NCBI GenBank assembly: GCA_965228905.1
Contig: CBDDII010000003.1
Location: forward strand, 2,418,001 to 2,482,000
DNA length: 64,000 nt
Direction of reading: 5' to 3'
Source of the DNA: CALKXV01 sp965228905
Lineage (GTDB): Bacteria; Pseudomonadota; Alphaproteobacteria; Rhodobacterales; Rhodobacteraceae
Position numbers and translations under genes: made by a program. Positions 61,141 to 64,000 of this stretch are shown here, in pieces; position 1 is the stretch's first letter; each line of letters opens with the position of its first letter. The notes under the pieces are model-generated. The model was not told the origin of the DNA. It worked only from the letters and a program-made list of their open reading frames with translations, and searched no databases.

Positions 61141-62289
61141 ATGGGCGCGGCTGCTTGCCACAACTTCCAAGACTTCCGTAAACTGGCCAAGCGGCGTCTG
61201 CCGGGACCGATCTTTCACTACATCGACGGCGCGGCAGATGACGAAATCACCTATCGGCGCAACACCACGGCCTTTGACGATGTCGATCTTGTTCCGAATG
61301 TCCTTGCAGGTGTCGAAGACGTCGACATGAGCGTTGAGGTCATGGGCCAGAAACTGGACATGCCGGTCTATTGCGCCCCCACGGCGCTTCAGCGCCTGTT
61401 TCATTACGACGGAGAGCGTGCGGTTGCGAAGGCGGCGACGAAATACGGAACGATGTTCGGGGTGTCCTCGCTGGCGACCGTGACGGTCGAAGAGATTTCC
61501 AAGCTCGCCCCCGGCCCCAAGATGTTCCAGTTCTACTTTCACAAAGACCGCGGGTTGAATGACGCCTTGCTGGAACGCGCGCGTGCGGCGAACTTTCAGG
61601 TCATGGCGCTGACGGTCGATACGATCACCGGCGGTAACCGGGAACGCGACCTGCGTACCGGCTTCACCTCTCCGCCGAAACTCACGCCGTCGTCGCTGTT
61701 GAGCTTTGCGACACATCCGATGTGGGCCTGGAATTTCCTGACGAAAGAGAAATTCGACATGCCGCACCTGTCGGGCCATGTCAGCGCGGGAACAAATCTT
61801 GCGGTTTCCGTGGGCGAATATTTTTCGACCATGCTGGACCAGTCGATGAACTGGAAGGACGCCGAGAAACTCTGCGCCCAGTGGAACGGGCAGTTCGCCC
61901 TGAAAGGCATCATGTCGGTCGAGGATGCAAAACGCGCGGTCGACATCGGCTGCACCGGCATCATGGTATCGAACCACGGCGGTCGGCAGTTGGACGGATC
62001 GCGCGCGCCTTTCGATCAACTGGCCGAGATCTGCGACGCCGTGGGCGACAAGATCGACGTCATCTGCGAGGGCGGCATTCAGCGAGGCACCCATGTCCTG
62101 AAGGCACTTTCGGTTGGTGCGAAAGCCTGTTCGGGCGGGCGGTTGTATCTTTATGCCCTTGCAGGAGCCGGTCAGGCCGGGGTCGAAAAGGCGCTTGGCA
62201 ACTTCCGCACCGAGATCGAACGCGATATGAAACTGATGGGCATTACGAAACTCGATCAACTGAGCCGGGACAACCTGCGCTGGCGGTAG
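61141..62289 (+). CDS. lldD: FMN-dependent L-lactate dehydrogenase (alpha-hydroxyacid oxidase family)
   Basis: 382 residues. FMN-binding and catalytic signatures: FHYIDGAADDE near the N-terminus, LTVDTITGGNRERD, and SNHGGRQLDGSRAP containing the catalytic His. AAGGAG lies eight bases before ATG 61141; an ATG at 61126 is in the leader. It oxidises L-lactate to pyruvate and passes electrons to the respiratory chain. Other 2-hydroxy acids (mandelate, glycolate) are possible substrates. Confidence 0.88.
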   Translation: MGAAACHNFQDFRKLAKRRLPGPIFHYIDGAADDEITYRRNTTAFDDVDLVPNVLAGVEDVDMSVEVMGQKLDMPVYCAPTALQRLFHYDGERAVAKAATKYGTMFGVSSLATVTVEEISKLAPGPKMFQFYFHKDRGLNDALLERARAANFQVMALTVDTITGGNRERDLRTGFTSPPKLTPSSLLSFATHPMWAWNFLTKEKFDMPHLSGHVSAGTNLAVSVGEYFSTMLDQSMNWKDAEKLCAQWNGQFALKGIMSVEDAKRAVDIGCTGIMVSNHGGRQLDGSRAPFDQLAEICDAVGDKIDVICEGGIQRGTHVLKALSVGAKACSGGRLYLYALAGAGQAGVEKALGNFRTEIERDMKLMGITKLDQLSRDNLRWR

Positions 62290-62295
62290 GCGACC

Positions 62296-63987
62296 ATGAC
62301 ACTTTTGCAAGACCAGTTGCGCCAGATCGTTGGCAGTCGTCACGTGCTGACGTCCAAGCGGACGATGCAGCGGTATTGCAAAGGGTATCGCTCGGGCGGC
62401 GGTGAAGCACTCGCCGTGGTGAGGCCCGGTTCGCTGGTCGAACAATGGCGCGTGCTTCAGGCCTGCGTGGCCGCCGATGTGGTCATCATCTTTCAGGCCG
62501 CGAACACGGGGCTGACGGAAGGCTCGGCGCCAAGCGGCACCTATGATCGCGACGCCGTTGTCATCAGCACTACCCGGATGGACAGTATCCACCTGATCCG
62601 GAATGGCACCCAGGTCGTCAGCCTGCCAGGTGCCACCCTGTTCGATCTGGAAAAGCAACTGGCGCCCCTTGGGCGGCAACCGCATTCCGTGATCGGCTCG
62701 TCCTGCATCGGGGCGTCGATCATGGGCGGGGTCTGCAATAACTCCGGCGGTTCGCTGGTCGAACACGGCCCCTCCTATACCGAGATGTCGATCTTTGCCC
62801 GGATCGACGCGGATGGCCGCCTTGAACTGGTCAACCACCTGGGGCTGTCCCTTGGCGATGACCCCGAAAGCATTCTTGACCGGCTGGATCGCGGCGCGAT
62901 TTCGGACAGCGATATCGTGCCGTCCAAAGCGAAAGGCTCGGACACCGATTATGCAACGCGGGTGCGAGATGTCGAAGCCGACACCCCTGCGCGCTGGAAC
63001 GCCGATCCCCGCCAGTTGCACGAGTCATCCGGGTGCGCCGGCAAGCTCGCTGTCTTTGCCGTGCGGCTGGACACTTATCCGAAGAACGAGCGCGAGCAGG
63101 TGTTCTACATCGGCGCAAAGGATACTTCGGTTCTGACAAGACTGCGCCGGGATGTGCTGAAGACATTCGAGGTGCTGCCGGTATCGGGCGAATACCTTCA
63201 TGCCGAGGCTTACGACATCTCGAAGACCTACGGCAAGGACACCCTCGCGCTGATCGACAAGCTGGGTACGGACCGCCTGCCCCTGGTTTTCGCGATCAAG
63301 GGATGGCTGGATGCCCGGTTGAATCCCATCCCGATCCTCCCGCGGAACCTGACAGATCGGGTAATGCAGGGCCTGATGCGCCTTTTCCCGAACCTCCTGC
63401 CGAAACGGATGGAGGCGTTTCGCGCGCGGTTCGATCACCACCTGATCCTGAAGATGCGCGATGGCGGGATTGCCGAGGCCGAGGCCTGGTTGAAGGCCAA
63501 CCTGGATGGAGAAAGCGCGGACTGGTTCGCCTGTTCGGCGCGGGAGGGCAAGATCGCAGGGCTTCATCGCTTTGCCGCTGCGGGGGCTGCGGTGCGGTAC
63601 ATGGCGGTCAATGAATCCAAGGTTGCCGATATTATCGCACTCGACATTGCCTTGCGCCGAAACGACGAGGAGTGGTTCGAGGTTCTGCCGCCCGAGATCG
63701 AGGAAAAGGTGACCCTGAAACTCTACTACGGGCATTTCTTCTGCCACGTTCTGCACCAGGATTATGTCGTGAAGGCCGGTCACGATCCAAAAGCCATCAA
63801 GGCCGCGATGCTGGAAATCCTCGATCAGCGCGGCGCCAAGTACCCGGCCGAGCATAACGTCGGGCACCTTTATAAGGCCGAACAACCGCTTCAGGATCAC
63901 TATCGCACGTGCGATCCTACAAACACGCTAAACCCAGGAATTGGGAAGATGTCAAAGTTGAAGAACTACGCGGAAGCGACTGACTAG
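62296..63987 (+). CDS. dld: Quinone-dependent D-lactate dehydrogenase
   Basis: 563-residue FAD enzyme, nearly the length of E. coli Dld (571). FAD-binding features are FQAANTGLTEGSAPSG and SSCIGASIMGGVCNNSGGSL; the C-terminal membrane-associated cap has EVLPPEIEEKVTLKLYYGH and HVLHQDYVVKAGHD. It starts 6 bases after lldD, so one operon oxidises both lactate isomers. The gene is complete and ends 13 bases before the window edge. Confidence 0.93.
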   Translation: MTLLQDQLRQIVGSRHVLTSKRTMQRYCKGYRSGGGEALAVVRPGSLVEQWRVLQACVAADVVIIFQAANTGLTEGSAPSGTYDRDAVVISTTRMDSIHLIRNGTQVVSLPGATLFDLEKQLAPLGRQPHSVIGSSCIGASIMGGVCNNSGGSLVEHGPSYTEMSIFARIDADGRLELVNHLGLSLGDDPESILDRLDRGAISDSDIVPSKAKGSDTDYATRVRDVEADTPARWNADPRQLHESSGCAGKLAVFAVRLDTYPKNEREQVFYIGAKDTSVLTRLRRDVLKTFEVLPVSGEYLHAEAYDISKTYGKDTLALIDKLGTDRLPLVFAIKGWLDARLNPIPILPRNLTDRVMQGLMRLFPNLLPKRMEAFRARFDHHLILKMRDGGIAEAEAWLKANLDGESADWFACSAREGKIAGLHRFAAAGAAVRYMAVNESKVADIIALDIALRRNDEEWFEVLPPEIEEKVTLKLYYGHFFCHVLHQDYVVKAGHDPKAIKAAMLEILDQRGAKYPAEHNVGHLYKAEQPLQDHYRTCDPTNTLNPGIGKMSKLKNYAEATD

Positions 63988-64000
63988 GCTTTATTTTCAT

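Noticed and set aside
61099..63021. 640-codon frame antisense to the lactate genes (and 57033-59093 antisense to nrdJ)
   Set aside because: By-product of third-position GC in the sense genes; no motif seen.

Overview
The window is GC-rich chromosomal DNA of an alphaproteobacterium, most probably a Rhodobacteraceae (Roseobacter-group) species. This rests on the gene families and their order: an aglR-aglEFGAK alpha-glucoside locus, Entner-Doudoroff edd-eda, a B12-dependent NrdJ, a DksA homologue with an incomplete zinc site, a DUF2852 pair, oversized TRAP permeases and an ilvB with an attenuator. No transposase, integrase, phage gene or CRISPR array was seen. Only the first ~600 bases look compositionally different (lower GC).

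Layout. 1-360: truncated secreted protein, then a non-coding stretch with an 11-bp tandem repeat. 0.8-9.7 kb: alpha-glucoside operon aglEFGAK (minus strand), divergent LacI-type aglR and glucokinase; two near-identical operators sit in the divergent promoters. 9.75-14.8 kb: chemotaxis operon STAS-cheY-cheA-cheW-cheR-cheY-(CheZ-like), with no cheB. 15-18.4 kb: HNH protein, esterase, AlkA-type glycosylase, MFS transporter, then a candidate small RNA. 18.6-24.3 kb: YejA-like peptide-binding protein, entericidin, AMP-ligase, FrnE-type thioredoxin-fold protein, Bcr-type MFS. 24.3-27 kb: ZapE, FAD monooxygenase, DksA. 27.2-33.9 kb: tightly overlapping genes around a MoxR ATPase and a CoxE-type VWA protein. 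33.8-42.5 kb: PIN protein, RlmI-type methyltransferase, edd-eda, glnE, YbaK. 42.6-45 kb: two DUF2852 paralogues, RDD protein, Bpt/Ate transferase. 45-47.8 kb: slipin, an unusual tRNA/tRNA-like array and a trypsin-like protease, all on the minus strand. 47.8-52.4 kb: TRAP transporter. 52.6-56.2 kb: ilv leader peptide, ilvB, ilvN, pirin. 56.6-60.3 kb: nrdJ. 60.9-64 kb: tRNA-Pro and an L-/D-lactate dehydrogenase operon.

Metabolic logic: alpha-glucosides imported by AglEFGK are hydrolysed by AglA, the glucose is phosphorylated by Glk and enters the Entner-Doudoroff route (edd/eda). Lactate is oxidised by two adjacent dehydrogenases. Several operons carry readable control elements: LacI-type operators (agl, edd), a leader-peptide attenuator (ilv), an NrdR box (nrdJ), a repressor-type palindrome over a -10 (lld), and intercistronic hairpins just after two solute-binding-protein genes.

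Most unusual region: 46.2-46.97 kb. On one strand, between the protease and the slipin, lie a long-stem inverted-repeat element, a tRNA-Lys with an odd discriminator base, a tRNA-Asn-like gene with a mismatched acceptor stem and no CCA, a mini tRNA-like element with a GNRA-capped hairpin in place of the anticodon arm, and a further T-arm-like remnant. This may be a slipin-linked non-coding RNA locus. All structural statements come from reading the sequence by eye; none was computed.
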